This document shows, in pieces, positions 1-9,499 of a stretch of 64,000 bases of DNA. Each line of letters starts with the position of its first letter. The stretch's first letter is position 1. The DNA lies in NCBI GenBank assembly GCA_030272585.1, contig BSYQ01000006.1:4117001-4181000 (forward strand), given 5' to 3'. The stretch comes from Bryopsis sp. KO-2023 (taxonomy: Eukaryota > Chlorophyta > Ulvophyceae > Bryopsidales > Bryopsidaceae). The notes beneath the pieces were generated by a model. The model saw only the letters and a list, made by a program, of their open reading frames with translations. It did not search any database and was not told the DNA's origin. Made by a program: the position numbers and the translations under genes.

Positions 1-1507
1 TCCGTGTCGATGTGAAAAAGCCAGTCGACACCATCCTGCCGGGCTTGTTCGATGGCAACTGCAACCCAAAATGCAATCGACCTTGGTTTCTGCCTTTTGC
101 CACGGCTGCAAGGAATACAACCACTTGTTCGAAATCTTTCAATGTGTGCTGACACTCGCCCAGCAAATGATGACTATAGAATGTCCATTGCAGCATTCGA
201 CAACTCATCAAACTCCAAAAATTATCAGTATTGTCTGTGATTCAGGGAAAACAGGCCTCAGAACACTTGTTTTTAGGTGAGATTTGTGCTCAATCTGTGG
301 ACTGTTGGTCACCTTCCATATTCAAGCTCTGCATGACGAAGAGTTCGTGGTTGCAAGGCTTGTTGAAGAAAGATGCCAGCCAAGTTTCGTTCCACGCTCG
401 ACTGTGGGCTCTCTTGTGCTTCATTTTTTCATCATTCGGGAAGACCTTCCGCAAACACAAAACAGCTTTTAAATATGTTGGAAAAAGAATCTTGGTTTCT
501 AGATCATTGAAGAACAAGGTGACAAACCCCACTCTTTGTTTTCTGCTTTACAATAAGCAGTACTTCCAATCAGTGCTGTCTTTTTTCAGTTTTGGATTAT
601 TTTTCCATCGACGTAACAAAATTTTGCAGTGGGCTACCAACTCATTCATTCCTACTTGACTGCACTGTTGCAATGATACCCATTCTCACCTTAACAGATT
701 CGAATCTCTCGAAATCTTGTTTGGCCGAAGGGTGGTTCACTTGCCCATTCGTAAAAAGATAAAAGAGTGACACACCCAGAGATCGATGGTATCTCATCCA
801 CACTTTGATCATATCAGCTGGGGCTGCTGTGGTCGATGCGAATGCAATCTGTGGAAATACGAAATGGGTGGGTGGGTGTTTTCGAGAAGAGAATATCATA
901 GCAGAGTGGTAGAAACCCCTTCAGGTGGTTTGCTTGGTGGATATTTGCTACAAACATCCTCTTGGGGGATGAAACACTTTCAGGGAGGGAAAAAACACCC
1001 AGTGGTTTGGGAAGGGGTGGTACAGGTAAGAATACTCCACCTTGGGGCCATGTTTTTCCTTTGGCAGCTCTACACCTGTAGTCAGATCATCCGGGGTAGC
1101 CCAACCGCGCTCAAGTTCGGCTTGCGGACGTGTGTGGGTTGAAGGAATGCTGAAACATCACAAGGTATGAAAAAACTTGGAAGAACGCATTGACGACATC
1201 CCCTAGAACCAAAATAGATTCGAGAACACGCTTCGCGCGTTCGTCGACCGCACTGATCAGCAACTTGCCATACTTTGCCACTTCTGTTTCCACGTCCAAA
1301 AGGAAGTCTTCGTTCAGCCGAGCCGAGTCTTGTCGAAGCTGCAAGACGGGTGGTAACTGTCAATCGTCTTTTTCATTTTCCATTCTTTCGTCGTCATTTT
1401 TGTTCTCGCCCCCAAGTCACCTGCAGGATAGCGGACATGAGGCATAGCATGACCGGAGACAGAGCCAATGCTCTTATCGCGGTCGTGCTCAGGGTGACCC
1501 TTTTCAT
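1..1507 (-). CDS. KOBITO1-like plant glycosyltransferase, multi-exon, 3' end outside window
   Basis: Spliced host gene read on the minus strand. Proposed exon 1 is 1507-1421 (ATG at 1507, 29 codons, start MKRVTLSTTAIRALALSP, signal-peptide or anchor-like). An 82-bp GT-AG intron (1420-1339) leads to a helical exon from 1338 (LRQDSARLNEDFLLDVETEV). A further exon is likely at about 1149-1041; the junction near 1150-1190 is unresolved. Exon 848-690 (53 codons, acceptor TTTCCACAG, donor AAG|GTGAGA) encodes ADMIKVWMRYHRSLGVSLFY. Exon 445-313 encodes RAWNETWLASFFNKPCNHEL and QSLNME. Exon 58-1 continues in phase with VAIEQARQDGVDWLFHIDTD, a DxD nucleotide-sugar motif. The order WxxYHxxLGV, NETW.ASFF.KPCN.ELFV, QSLNME and HIDTD matches my knowledge of the plant KOBITO1/ABI8/ELD1 family, which acts in cellulose and cell-wall formation. 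Family assignment is from memory; the phases of exons 848-690, 445-313 and 58-1 join correctly. Confidence 0.6.
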
Positions 1508-1875
1508 CTTTGGTTGCGTCGCAGGCACGCGCAACCGTTGCAAAGACGAAGCGACCGTTCCACCAGAACACACTTCCGTCTACCACAACGGCGCCCGCGA
1601 CCTCCTTCGTGACTTATCCTGAGAGACACCGGACGACGCAAGCTCTGACAGATGCTCGTCACAAAAACAGTCACGAAATTTTTGGAATGAAGACAAGCAA
1701 AACACATTCTGCCCACACGGAACAGAGTGAACATCAGAACGCACGCGCGCAATGAAACGCAGGGAGCACATGAGCGGGAATCCCATTTTTGCCCACGTGC
1801 GTCACAGTGACCTGTGAGCGCCAAAGTGGTAGATGACTGAAATGAGGCAGTAGTGGACGAAAGGAAGTGGTGCTG
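1508..1875. other. Upstream region of the host gene; no gene seen
   Basis: This stretch lies between the proposed start codon of the minus-strand glycosyltransferase and the first LTR. It should hold that gene's promoter and 5' UTR. I see no convincing TATA box, long ORF or repeat. Confidence 0.3.
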
Positions 1876-2023
1876 TGTAACGTGGGGTAGTGCGATAGTG
1901 AGGGAATCTTGTGGACAGTTTGATTAGTCGTGGGAAGGTATAAAGTTCGACAGGGAAACTTGTAAACAAGAGACAGCGAACGTTTGTTCGCGTTGAGTTA
2001 GGTCTGCGCTCGAGTTTATTACA
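1876..2023 (+). repeat. Probable 5' LTR of element A (148 bp)
   Basis: The right end is well supported: TTTATTACA is followed directly by the primer binding site TGGTTTCGGAGC. The left end is a guess: TGTAACGTGG at 1876 pairs with the terminal TTACA as a short inverted repeat. A TATA-like GGTATAAAG lies near 1937. The partner LTR is not in the window, so neither length nor target duplication can be checked. Confidence 0.4.
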
Positions 2024-2035
2024 TGGTTTCGGAGC
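2024..2035 (+). promoter_or_regulatory. Primer binding site of element A
   Basis: TGGTTTCGGAGC lies directly after the LTR end. The identical 12-mer follows the 5' LTR of every element in this window whose 5' end is present. Confidence 0.6.
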
Positions 2036-2338
2036 TGTAATCGGTCTATTCAGTTGTTGAAAGTTCGCACGCTGGCTCGCTTAGGCGTTGAACTCGAAAA
2101 GCTCGACCTCGAACTATCCTTCAGCGATAGTTCGTTTGCAACCGCAAAAGGACAGCGAACCAGCGAGGACGCAGATACGCACTCTCACGACTTGGCACAA
2201 GGACGTGCTACTTCAGACACGTCGAGTGTGACAGACCTCGGCAAGCAAGCTAAGTGGCGTAACACGCCTTGGTTTGAAACTGACGAACACCTTTTTTTTC
2301 CGGACATATCGCGTCCTAGGAAGGACCGCAGGCACGAC

Positions 2339-2689
2339 ATGGCTGACGTTGAAAAGATACAGAGAGTGACGAAATGGACAAGGGAGACGGCAGACTGGCT
2401 CGTCCCATATGCCGAGGTCACAGAGGAAGAGACCACGGAGAGAGCACGTGTCATTCTTAAGCACGTTGCGCCGACCACACATGAAGGACGCGCAATCTAC
2501 AAAATGATCACTAATGCGCTGAAGGCTACAGAGTGGTTTATTCAGGACCCAGACAATCCAGAGCGAAGGATTCGACTGACTGACGAGGAACGCATAGAGA
2601 CTGCGTGCTGGGATTCTATCAAGGCGAATCTAAACAATCTCCTTCCAACGGAGAGTATTCTCAGTCCAGAACAAAGGATCTTGATATGA
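2339..2689 (+). pseudogene. N-terminal gag fragment of element A
   Basis: The first ATG of this open frame is at 2339 (MADVEKIQRVTKWTRETADW). The frame is also open upstream to 2054 but without an ATG. The position, about 300 nt after a primer binding site, suggests the start of a gag protein. No recognised gag motif is left, because the LTR of element B begins at 2682 and the last codons before the stop are LTR sequence. The remainder of element A is not in the window. Confidence 0.4.
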
Positions 2690-3138
2690 ACCTGGTTCAG
2701 CTCAGGCCGAACAGGTCCCCAGTCAGACCCAGGAGCACTCGGTGCGGTTCTGTAGAATCGCATCGATGCGACTGACTCTCTGATGACTCAGACTCAGGAC
2801 GGACAAGTCCTGGCCATTGACATGGCCGCGGGTCCTATCAAATCCACGGCTTAGATTCGCAGTACCACTCAGAGTTTCGCGTCCTGGAACAGATGGTGCC
2901 ATCTGTCCAGACCGCGTACCGCTGAGTGCCTCATGCATTATAGTCGGACAAGTGTCGTATGGCCAGAGAGGTTGAGACGCTCTGGACCATACAACTGGGA
3001 TTGTACACAGCCTCAGGTTACAGGCTGTCAGGTTGGACTGAATACTTATTCGGACCAGACCTTCTTGTAAAACAACTTGGACTCGAAGAAAGACTTAGTC
3101 TCCCTCTTCCTGAACTGTAGTGAAAGCATCTTTATATC
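2682..3138 (+). repeat. 5' LTR of element B (457 bp)
   Basis: The sequence starts TGATAT and ends ATATCA, a perfect 6-bp inverted terminal repeat. Two nucleotides (AC) separate the end from the primer binding site, the normal retroviral-type spacing. The 5 bp before it, GATCT (2677-2681), would be the target duplication, but the 3' end of B lies outside the window. Confidence 0.55.
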
Positions 3139-3141
3139 AAC

Positions 3142-3153
3142 TGGTTTCGGAGC
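3142..3153 (+). promoter_or_regulatory. Primer binding site of element B
   Basis: TGGTTTCGGAGC, two nucleotides downstream of the LTR end ATATCA. Confidence 0.6.
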
Positions 3154-3213
3154 CGACTTCGTTACTATTCCTTTCCGCATTTCCTTGCCGGACCACAAGA
3201 TTTCAGACCGCGC

Positions 3214-3507
3214 ATGTCCCACCAGGGCCAGACACTCTCTCAAGAGGACCGTGAGGCCGAAGACGAAACTGGCAGACCAGGACTTCATCAGCGCTGGCAC
3301 TACATCCCAAACGCCAAGTCGGAGTTTCTCAGGACGGCCTGCATTGACCTCTTGTCGTTCTACTACGGAGAGCCGCCCTACGTTTCACATCGATCGGACG
3401 GACCGCCAGGACCAGACGGTTTACCGCCCCAAGTGCCAAGGGAGGACCCACCGCCACCACCACCCTCAGACGTTTCCGAGACCGAGAGTGTGGGATCCTC
3501 AGCATGA
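3214..3507 (+). CDS. Element B ORF1, 97 aa, upstream of and overlapping gag
   Basis: Begins with ATG (MSHQGQTLSQEDREAEDETG) and ends with a proline-rich acidic tail (VPREDPPPPPPSDVSETESV). Its stop codon overlaps the gag start as ATGA at 3504-3507, the arrangement used for termination-reinitiation. I recognise no domain. Element D has small ORFs in the same place, which argues against chance, but 97 codons is short and translation is unproven. Confidence 0.45.
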   Translation: MSHQGQTLSQEDREAEDETGRPGLHQRWHYIPNAKSEFLRTACIDLLSFYYGEPPYVSHRSDGPPGPDGLPPQVPREDPPPPPPSDVSETESVGSSA

Positions 3508-5546
3508 ACCAGCACCATCAAATGATCGCGTACCAGGACGCGGAGAGCGAACCACCAGAGTATTCGGATCACATGAGCCTGGGAACTGCCGAAGGAGACC
3601 CGCCCGAAGGAGGAGGAAACATATATGTCCAGAACAACGTGGTGCACCACGAGAACGTACACAACGAGATGCTCCACGCCGAGGCCAACGACATCCGAGT
3701 GGCTCAACTCGAGCAGAACGCGGGCCAGTGGGCCGCAAATACAGTGGAAGGGCTTCGTGCCGCCCTGGACCAAATGCGAATGGAGCTAGCTCACGCACGG
3801 GCCGAGTCGGAAGAGCGTTTGCGCAACGCGACAGTGGCCCAGACCCACGAGTTCGACTCCAGGCTCGAGAGTCAGAGAGCCGAGTTTGCACGGTTAAACG
3901 CCGAACTGGAACACAGGCTCCAACTCGCCCAGGACCGCGTGGCGCAGCGCACAGAGCGCGACGTACGACACATTGGAGCACGAGCCGAGGCCCTCAAGCT
4001 CGAGATCACCGACAATCGTGCCGAGGTCGCCAACCTAGGACGCGTGGCCAAGGAGTTGAAAATGGACCAGCCCCGCGTGGAAGATCTCATCGCACGGTTC
4101 ACGGAGAAGATACCCGTGGCGCGACCAGCTGCCGCAGTAGGCATGGTCGGTACACAAACGGTTGCCAACCCTACCACGACCGCGGCACCGGATGCCACGA
4201 ACCAGGCCCAGGACGAAGGACCCTCGGCGCCACCTATTGCACCGTTGAGCCAACCCCCAGTACCCTTGGTTCCCCCATTCCAGCTCCATGGGCAGCCTCA
4301 CGTTCCCGTACCTCTGCTCGCACCACCTATCGCCATTTCCGGGAGTCACCGAGATCCATGGGCTCCACTGAACCAGCGCGTCGGTTTCGGTGGGAGCCGA
4401 GGAGTATCACGAGGACACCGAGATCCCTTCTCGGGAATGGGATCCTATGCCTCTGTGGGGCAACAGGACCCGGCGGGCCAACAGAATGCCGCCCCGCCAG
4501 GACGACCATTACGATCGAGTGGGAACCCCGGAGGAGGAGGCGGTGATGGAGGCGATGATGGGGACGGTGGAGGACCAGGACGAGGACCACCCAATGGACC
4601 AGGAGGACCGGGAGGACCGGGAGGACCAGGAGGGCCTGGAGGAGGACCACCCAATGGACCAGGAGGACCTGGAGGACCAGGAGGGCCAGGAGGACCCCCA
4701 GGAGTACCAGTTCCAGGGAATGATGGCGCACGAGTACTCCGACAACTCAAGCTACAGATCCCAAAAGCCTATTCAGGAGGGCCTGAACTTTCCCTCACAG
4801 AATGGGTGATGCAAATGGCGCGTTGGCTACGTGCCCAGGGCGTAGCAGAAGCCTACTGGTTGCAAGTGATGACGGCAAATACGGCCGGCGCAGCATCCCG
4901 TTGGCTCAATTTGCAGGAGCTGCGGATTGGAGAAGGAGCGCGCGCCCCATTCGCGGACTGGAGAGCCTGGGCAGATGAGGCCAGGCAGAAATTCGAACCG
5001 ACCACCACAGCGGAGAAAGCACGTACCATGCTGAGAACGCTCCGGCAACAGACCTCCGTATCCGATTACGTGCGTCGTTTCAACGACGTCTGTTTCAGGA
5101 TACCCGACATGACGGAGGCGGAGATGTTTTCTGCATTCGTCGCCGGTCTACGCGACCCTATCAGGACCAGCGTAGCCGGGTTCGTTCAGGGCGACCTGGA
5201 CGAGGCAATTTCCATGGCCGAACGACTGGACGGTGTCAAGCAGCTGCATCCGCAGTCAGGACAGCGCCCAGGACCGAGAAGATGGTTCAAAAAGAGCCGC
5301 ACAAATGCTATTGGCGGCAAGGAGGAACCAAGTCGCTCAGCGGCCATTGGAGGTGGCCGAGGCCGAGGAGGCTGGAAAGGAGGACGAGGCCGAGGAGGTG
5401 GTCGGGGAGGACGTTTTGGCAACAGGACCAATGGAACTGGACATGCGACGACAAATCCAAACGTGGAATGTTTTCTTTGTCACAAGCGAGGGCATATCGT
5501 GAAGAACTGCCCAAAATACGCTGAGACAAGGAATGCGGGAAACTGA
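3504..5546 (+). CDS. Element B gag polyprotein (680 aa)
   Basis: Structural protein of a Ty3/gypsy element. In order: a Glu/Arg/Ala-rich coiled coil at about residues 75-200; a Pro/Ala-rich region; a collagen-like Gly-Pro-Gly stretch at about 350-400; a retrotransposon gag (capsid-like) domain at about 415-575 (WVMQMARWLRAQGVAEAYWL, then RRFNDVCFRIPDM); an Arg-Gly nucleic-acid-binding segment; and one zinc knuckle, CFLCHKRGHIVKNC, near the C terminus. The start is the ATG that overlaps the ORF1 stop. The frame is intact and ends with TGA directly after a canonical slippery heptamer, so pol is expressed by -1 frameshifting. Architecture closely matches gag of element C. Confidence 0.85.
   Translation: MNQHHQMIAYQDAESEPPEYSDHMSLGTAEGDPPEGGGNIYVQNNVVHHENVHNEMLHAEANDIRVAQLEQNAGQWAANTVEGLRAALDQMRMELAHARAESEERLRNATVAQTHEFDSRLESQRAEFARLNAELEHRLQLAQDRVAQRTERDVRHIGARAEALKLEITDNRAEVANLGRVAKELKMDQPRVEDLIARFTEKIPVARPAAAVGMVGTQTVANPTTTAAPDATNQAQDEGPSAPPIAPLSQPPVPLVPPFQLHGQPHVPVPLLAPPIAISGSHRDPWAPLNQRVGFGGSRGVSRGHRDPFSGMGSYASVGQQDPAGQQNAAPPGRPLRSSGNPGGGGGDGGDDGDGGGPGRGPPNGPGGPGGPGGPGGPGGGPPNGPGGPGGPGGPGGPPGVPVPGNDGARVLRQLKLQIPKAYSGGPELSLTEWVMQMARWLRAQGVAEAYWLQVMTANTAGAASRWLNLQELRIGEGARAPFADWRAWADEARQKFEPTTTAEKARTMLRTLRQQTSVSDYVRRFNDVCFRIPDMTEAEMFSAFVAGLRDPIRTSVAGFVQGDLDEAISMAERLDGVKQLHPQSGQRPGPRRWFKKSRTNAIGGKEEPSRSAAIGGGRGRGGWKGGRGRGGGRGGRFGNRTNGTGHATTNPNVECFLCHKRGHIVKNCPKYAETRNAGN
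5537..5543 (+). promoter_or_regulatory. Slippery site G GGA AAC for -1 frameshift, element B
   Basis: Gag is read GCG GGA AAC TGA, so the heptamer G GGA AAC fits the X XXY YYZ rule in the correct frame and touches the gag stop. The -1 frame is open from 5525 through the protease. I did not fold a downstream stimulatory structure. Confidence 0.6.
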
Positions 5547-6186
5547 AGGTCCGCAGCACGCCACCGCGGGCTACGGATAAACATATACGCGGTGGAAAGG
5601 AGGGAGGAAGGACGAAAAGGAAGGAAACGAAGAACGGTCAAGAGGAGCAAGATTCGGATGGTCCGGACTTGCAGGAAGATGCTGATGGCTTTGAGCCGCG
5701 AGTAAATCCAACTCAGGATCGGCAGGGGCGGACTGATATCACGCCCCAGGATAAAGCCAGTCGACCGAGGGTCGGTCGACAACAAGATGAAGCCCCAAGA
5801 CAGTGGGGATCACCAGGGGATGGTGATGGGGAATCCTTTTCATCAAATTCGCCCAGGGAGGGCAAGACACCCAGGGAGGGTGGGGGAACAGTTCAAAATA
5901 AGGAAAGGAGTAATTTTTCTTTTGATTTTTTAGGCCGGACTGGGCCTAGGCACACTGATTCGAAATTTACAGGGTTTGAGCTTGAAGTAAAAATTGGGGG
6001 AGAACTTTTGATAGCTTATGTTGACAGTGGGAGTTGGGACAACTATATTTCAGCAGATGTTATGAAGCAATTTTCGTTGAGTACGGTTGGGCAACCGAAA
6101 AGATTGGTGATGGCTGACGGATCGACCCAAAAGACCTTAGGTCGAGTGACAAAACTTCAGTTTAGTTGTGGTCAAGCCAAGTTTTC
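5546..6186 (+). pseudogene. Element B pol, N-terminal linker and protease fragment
   Basis: This frame is -1 relative to gag and open from the gag stop. After a charged linker it encodes the retropepsin start FELEVKIGGELLIAYVDSGS, with the catalytic motif DSG. The fragment stops at 6186, where the LTR of element H is inserted; the stop reached at 6229 is LTR-encoded. RT and later domains of B would lie beyond H and are not in the window. Confidence 0.75.
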
Positions 6187-6453
6187 TGTTAGACTTGGGG
6201 GTGCAAGTCTAAGAAGAGCTAAAAACTAAAACTTATGAGTCCATGACCTTGAAGCCCATTAATACCATGACCCCCAAGGATCCTAGCGTCCCCGCATGGT
6301 ACCTAGGACAACCATCCTAGGTGGGCACCCGACATAGGTCTAGTCATCATGACTAGACCTGACTCACATGTCCACGTCAGCATGACTACGCATGACTGTA
6401 CATGACTGTACATGACTGGACCTGACTGGATGTAGCTCTTAACATCCCTAACA
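6187..6453 (-). repeat. 3' LTR of element H (267 bp)
   Basis: On the plus strand it runs from TGTTAGAC to CCCTAACA, a TG...CA element with the 6-bp inverted repeat TGTTAG/CTAACA. The minus-strand polypurine tract at 6454-6470 adjoins it, so it is the 3' LTR of a minus-strand element. It interrupts the protease of element B; TTTTC (6182-6186) is the candidate target duplication. Confidence 0.6.
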
Positions 6454-6470
6454 TTCCTCCCCCCCTAATC
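6454..6470 (-). promoter_or_regulatory. Polypurine tract of element H
   Basis: Minus strand reads GATTAGGGGGGGAGGAA, followed directly by the LTR start TGTTAGGG. It primes plus-strand synthesis. Confidence 0.6.
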
Positions 6471-6614
6471 AGTCTCCTCCTGGAGACTCCTTTCCTCACT
6501 TCTATATAGCCCATAGAATGATACAGAGCCCCACAACGAACCCCAACTCTTATCATTCAACTATATAAAGTGTTTCGATAACTTGGAGATGTTACCATAA
6601 GTGTATTCGTCAGA
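6471..6614 (-). other. Element H 3' untranslated region, distal piece
   Basis: Non-coding sequence between the H polypurine tract and the insertion site of C1. It continues on the other side of C1 at 16705. Nothing else is recognised here. Confidence 0.5.
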
Positions 6615-6619
6615 ATAAG

Positions 6620-7040
6620 TGATAGTGAAGCTTGTGGGTGACGCAATAGTGGTCGGCTGTGTTGGTTGGATTCGTGATAACTTGCTGGTTAACGCAAGTA
6701 TACTTGTGGGGTTTGTTGGTTTAGACAACTCTCTAGCTAGCGCGGTTGTGAACGCTACTAGAGCACTTGGTTGGATAAGTGATTGCGTCAGGCAAACACT
6801 TAGACACACACACACACAAACACACACACAAGCGGGAACACACCAATCCCACGAATCCCGAGTTCTTACAAAATAAAGTGAATGTCAAAACAACGAGTGG
6901 GCCTCTTAAGTACCCCTAAGTGTAGTACGCTGACGCATGCCCCAAACTCTGGGTCTAATCTGTCTTACTCGTGAACCCACATGCGTCAGCCACCCTCGGC
7001 TCTATCCCAAACTACCTCGTATAGCGCTAAAAGACTAACA
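6620..7040 (-). repeat. 3' LTR of C1 (421 bp)
   Basis: Minus strand TGTTAGTC...CACTATCA. It contains a CA/TG dinucleotide run near 6805-6835 and ACGCATG motifs. It matches 16280-16699 and 61068-61488. Confidence 0.92.
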
Positions 7041-7054
7041 TACGCCCCCCCCGC
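7041..7054 (-). promoter_or_regulatory. Polypurine tract of C1
   Basis: Minus strand GCGGGGGGGGCGTA directly before the LTR start TGTTAG. Confidence 0.65.
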
Positions 7055-7235
7055 AAAAAGTGGGCGCCCACGCACACCAAAACACAAAGAAAAACAAAAA
7101 CACAAAAACACAAACACAAAACTCACCCACTCCCATACCCACACCCAACTGTCTTGGACCTGTCTCTTGCTCTGACGTCTCTGACAGCTGCTGCACGCAC
7201 ACACTTGGTCGACGCTAACTCCTTTTCCCTCCTCC

Positions 7236-9050
7236 TTAACGCTGTTCCTGCGCTTGCGCTTGCTGGATAGCACGCTGCTCCTGCGCATGCGCTTGCTGCA
7301 CTGCACGATACCGGACACAGGGATCAAATGCGGCAGCCACCCTCTTGGACTTTAGGAATGGCAGATCCCTTGTGATGCCGGACACCTTGAGCTGCCGCTT
7401 CACACACATGTTGCAGTGTGGCAACTTCTCGTGCTCAGCCGGGAACGGAGGGATTTCTTCGAACGTCGAGCGTGTCAGCTTCAACATATGGGCAGGTAGA
7501 GAGAATGGGGAGACGGTGGCGATGGACTTGTTGTCCACTTCCGCGACTTTTTGGACCGCCGTGACGATGCGCCCCAGCATCGAGTATGCCAACCAGTGAG
7601 CATCACACACGAGGTGATACCCACAAGGAAGGACGGAATACTTCTTCTGCGTCAGCCGCTGAGCACTTGCTTGCATTGGGCTTCTCCCGCACCAAATGCA
7701 CATGGGCAACTCGTGAAAGTGCCGGTTGCCGCGGTAATTTTGCAAGGCTCGGTCCCTGGGGTTAGTATATTGGACCTTCGGCCATTTCTCTGACGCAGTG
7801 ATGGGGTTGCAAGCCTCCTCGATATCCTCCCGTGACAGGTTCACTTCGCTGGGTGCAGCATCCACTTTGTCCTGAGCAGCCGCCCTTAGTCTTCTGAGCT
7901 TAACCTTTTCTCGGAAAGCCCGAAGTGCTGCTTCTGTTGGAGCTAACTCCAACGGTGGATGGACCGCACGCTGAACCTCTGTCACCTGGCTTGGCCCTTC
8001 ATCATTCCTTATTTCCCCGTCCTCCAGTTCAGAACTAGGACCTTCGAGCCTAGGAGGTGGACTGCCGAAGTCAATTTCTTCGTTAAAATCCAAGTCCAAA
8101 AGCTCCTCCTCTCTCATGTCGAATAAGTCCTCCCCCGGTGCTATTGCGGTAGCCTCATCTCCGGGAGTCTGAACTGTTGGCGCTGGTTGTGAGGGTGCTG
8201 GAGTCTTTAATGCGGCAGCCTTTAACTTGAGTAACAAGTTGGCTCTTGCTGCATCTCCAGGCATACGATCCCTCGGTGGCTCACCACCTTCATCGTCACC
8301 GTCCTCTCGCCTTCTCTTTCCGTGTGGATCTTCATCCCTACACGGCGAGCTTGGGCGTTTGTTTTTCCCTTTCCCCTTGCCCTTGCTTGAGCCTCCCGCA
8401 TCATCGTCCTTGGACGGTTCCAGATCAAGTGTTGCGTTTGACAACAGAACTTGGACTTGGCGATCCAGTTCTTCGCGTACCCGTGGTGCTGGTACCGGCG
8501 GGTTCAAACGCAGCATCTTGTCCGTTGTTTCGCTCTGCACTTGAAGTTTTTCAGAGCCGTCTCTGAGGGACTCTCCCAGCAAATCGATCTGCAGCTCTTG
8601 TTCTGCCAATTCCTTCTTAAGGTTGTTGGCTGCTGCACTCCACGCGGTTGCTACAGCTCGCTGCAGCGTTTCCTCTACCGCGGTAAATCGATCCACCATT
8701 CCCCCGAGAGCTTGCTTGCGGAGGTCATTCTCACGATGGTTAGCCATCATGTGAGATTGGAACCGCTGCTTCTTCAGCTTCATGGCTTCCAATTTTTCTT
8801 CCAAGACCTTAGTCTTGTCCTCCGCTTCTTTCTTTTCCGCCTCCGCCTTTTCCTTGGCTTTCTCCGCTGCCTCCTTCGCAGCCTCAGCTGCTTTCGTCCG
8901 GTCACTCAACTCTGAGAGCTGCCGGGTTAAGGCCTCATTGTTCTGCAGCACTTCCTCTGCGGTCGACGTAAAGTGCTGCAGCTCCTCTTCTTTTTGAGCT
9001 ACCTCCGCTTCCAACCTCGCAATAATTGCGGCGGGTGTGTCGGCAGCCAT
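7236..9050 (-). CDS. C1 ORF3: coiled-coil plus Cys/His-cluster protein (604 aa)
   Basis: An extra ORF between pol and the 3' LTR, where env or accessory genes lie in some LTR elements. The first ATG is at 9050 (MAADTPAAIIARLEAEVAQK). Residues ~10-120 form a strong Glu/Lys/Ala coiled coil. A basic stretch (KGKGKGKNKRPSS) and a long acidic/proline middle follow. The C-terminal part has CIWC, then CGYHLVCDAHW, then HCNMC, a C-x2-C ... C-x2-H-x2-C ... C-x2-C pattern suggesting zinc binding. It ends in an AQAQEQR-type repeat. No signal peptide or membrane segment, so it is not envelope-like. Element D ORF3 shares the layout and the HCNxC motif despite little overall similarity. Function unknown; nucleic-acid or chromatin binding is a guess. 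Confidence 0.75.
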   Translation of the reverse strand: MAADTPAAIIARLEAEVAQKEEELQHFTSTAEEVLQNNEALTRQLSELSDRTKAAEAAKEAAEKAKEKAEAEKKEAEDKTKVLEEKLEAMKLKKQRFQSHMMANHRENDLRKQALGGMVDRFTAVEETLQRAVATAWSAAANNLKKELAEQELQIDLLGESLRDGSEKLQVQSETTDKMLRLNPPVPAPRVREELDRQVQVLLSNATLDLEPSKDDDAGGSSKGKGKGKNKRPSSPCRDEDPHGKRRREDGDDEGGEPPRDRMPGDAARANLLLKLKAAALKTPAPSQPAPTVQTPGDEATAIAPGEDLFDMREEELLDLDFNEEIDFGSPPPRLEGPSSELEDGEIRNDEGPSQVTEVQRAVHPPLELAPTEAALRAFREKVKLRRLRAAAQDKVDAAPSEVNLSREDIEEACNPITASEKWPKVQYTNPRDRALQNYRGNRHFHELPMCIWCGRSPMQASAQRLTQKKYSVLPCGYHLVCDAHWLAYSMLGRIVTAVQKVAEVDNKSIATVSPFSLPAHMLKLTRSTFEEIPPFPAEHEKLPHCNMCVKRQLKVSGITRDLPFLKSKRVAAAFDPCVRYRAVQQAHAQEQRAIQQAQAQEQR

Positions 9051-9499
9051 TATGTTCGTCGGAAAGAAAGAAATAACAACGGTTTGTGCGTCGTTAGACT
9101 CTTTTTCACTCAGGAGCTCGCTCCGTTTACACAAACACTAGGGCAAAATGGTTCGAGGGCTGCGCTTATAAGGCTGGGTGACTCGTACACTTTCCTCGTT
9201 GGGTTATTGGGGTGAGACACCAACGTTTCGCTCGGTTGGAGTCTCGTCAAGACCACCTCAACACGTCACTTGATAGGGGTTTTCTCGGAACAACCACACT
9301 ATCTCGAATGTGACATCGTTTGCCCGGTTTCTAAAGTACTACTGAAGCTACACTTACTGCGCCAGCCAAATAACTTAGGCACCTAACGCATTAAAGATAA
9401 AGAGTTGGTTTGGAAGTCGACAGAGCTTTTCTAAGGTATCCTTTTTCGCGCCCCCTTGCTATAAGGAGTTCCACCTTAGCCATCAAACACTCTGCTTCC
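9051..9499 (-). promoter_or_regulatory. C1 pol-ORF3 spacer with possible internal promoter
   Basis: About 450 bp without a coding frame. A minus-strand TATAAG (9170-9165) lies ~115 nt upstream of the ORF3 ATG, so a subgenomic promoter is possible. Splicing from the genomic RNA is the alternative. No experimental evidence. Confidence 0.25.

Noticed and set aside
3077-4546. 489-codon Arg/Pro-rich ORF
   Set aside because: Alternative-frame shadow of B ORF1 and gag; low-complexity composition and no domain.
7236-9134. ORF3 as an envelope gene
   Set aside because: No signal peptide, transmembrane segment or glycosylation-rich ectodomain; it has a coiled coil and Cys/His cluster instead.
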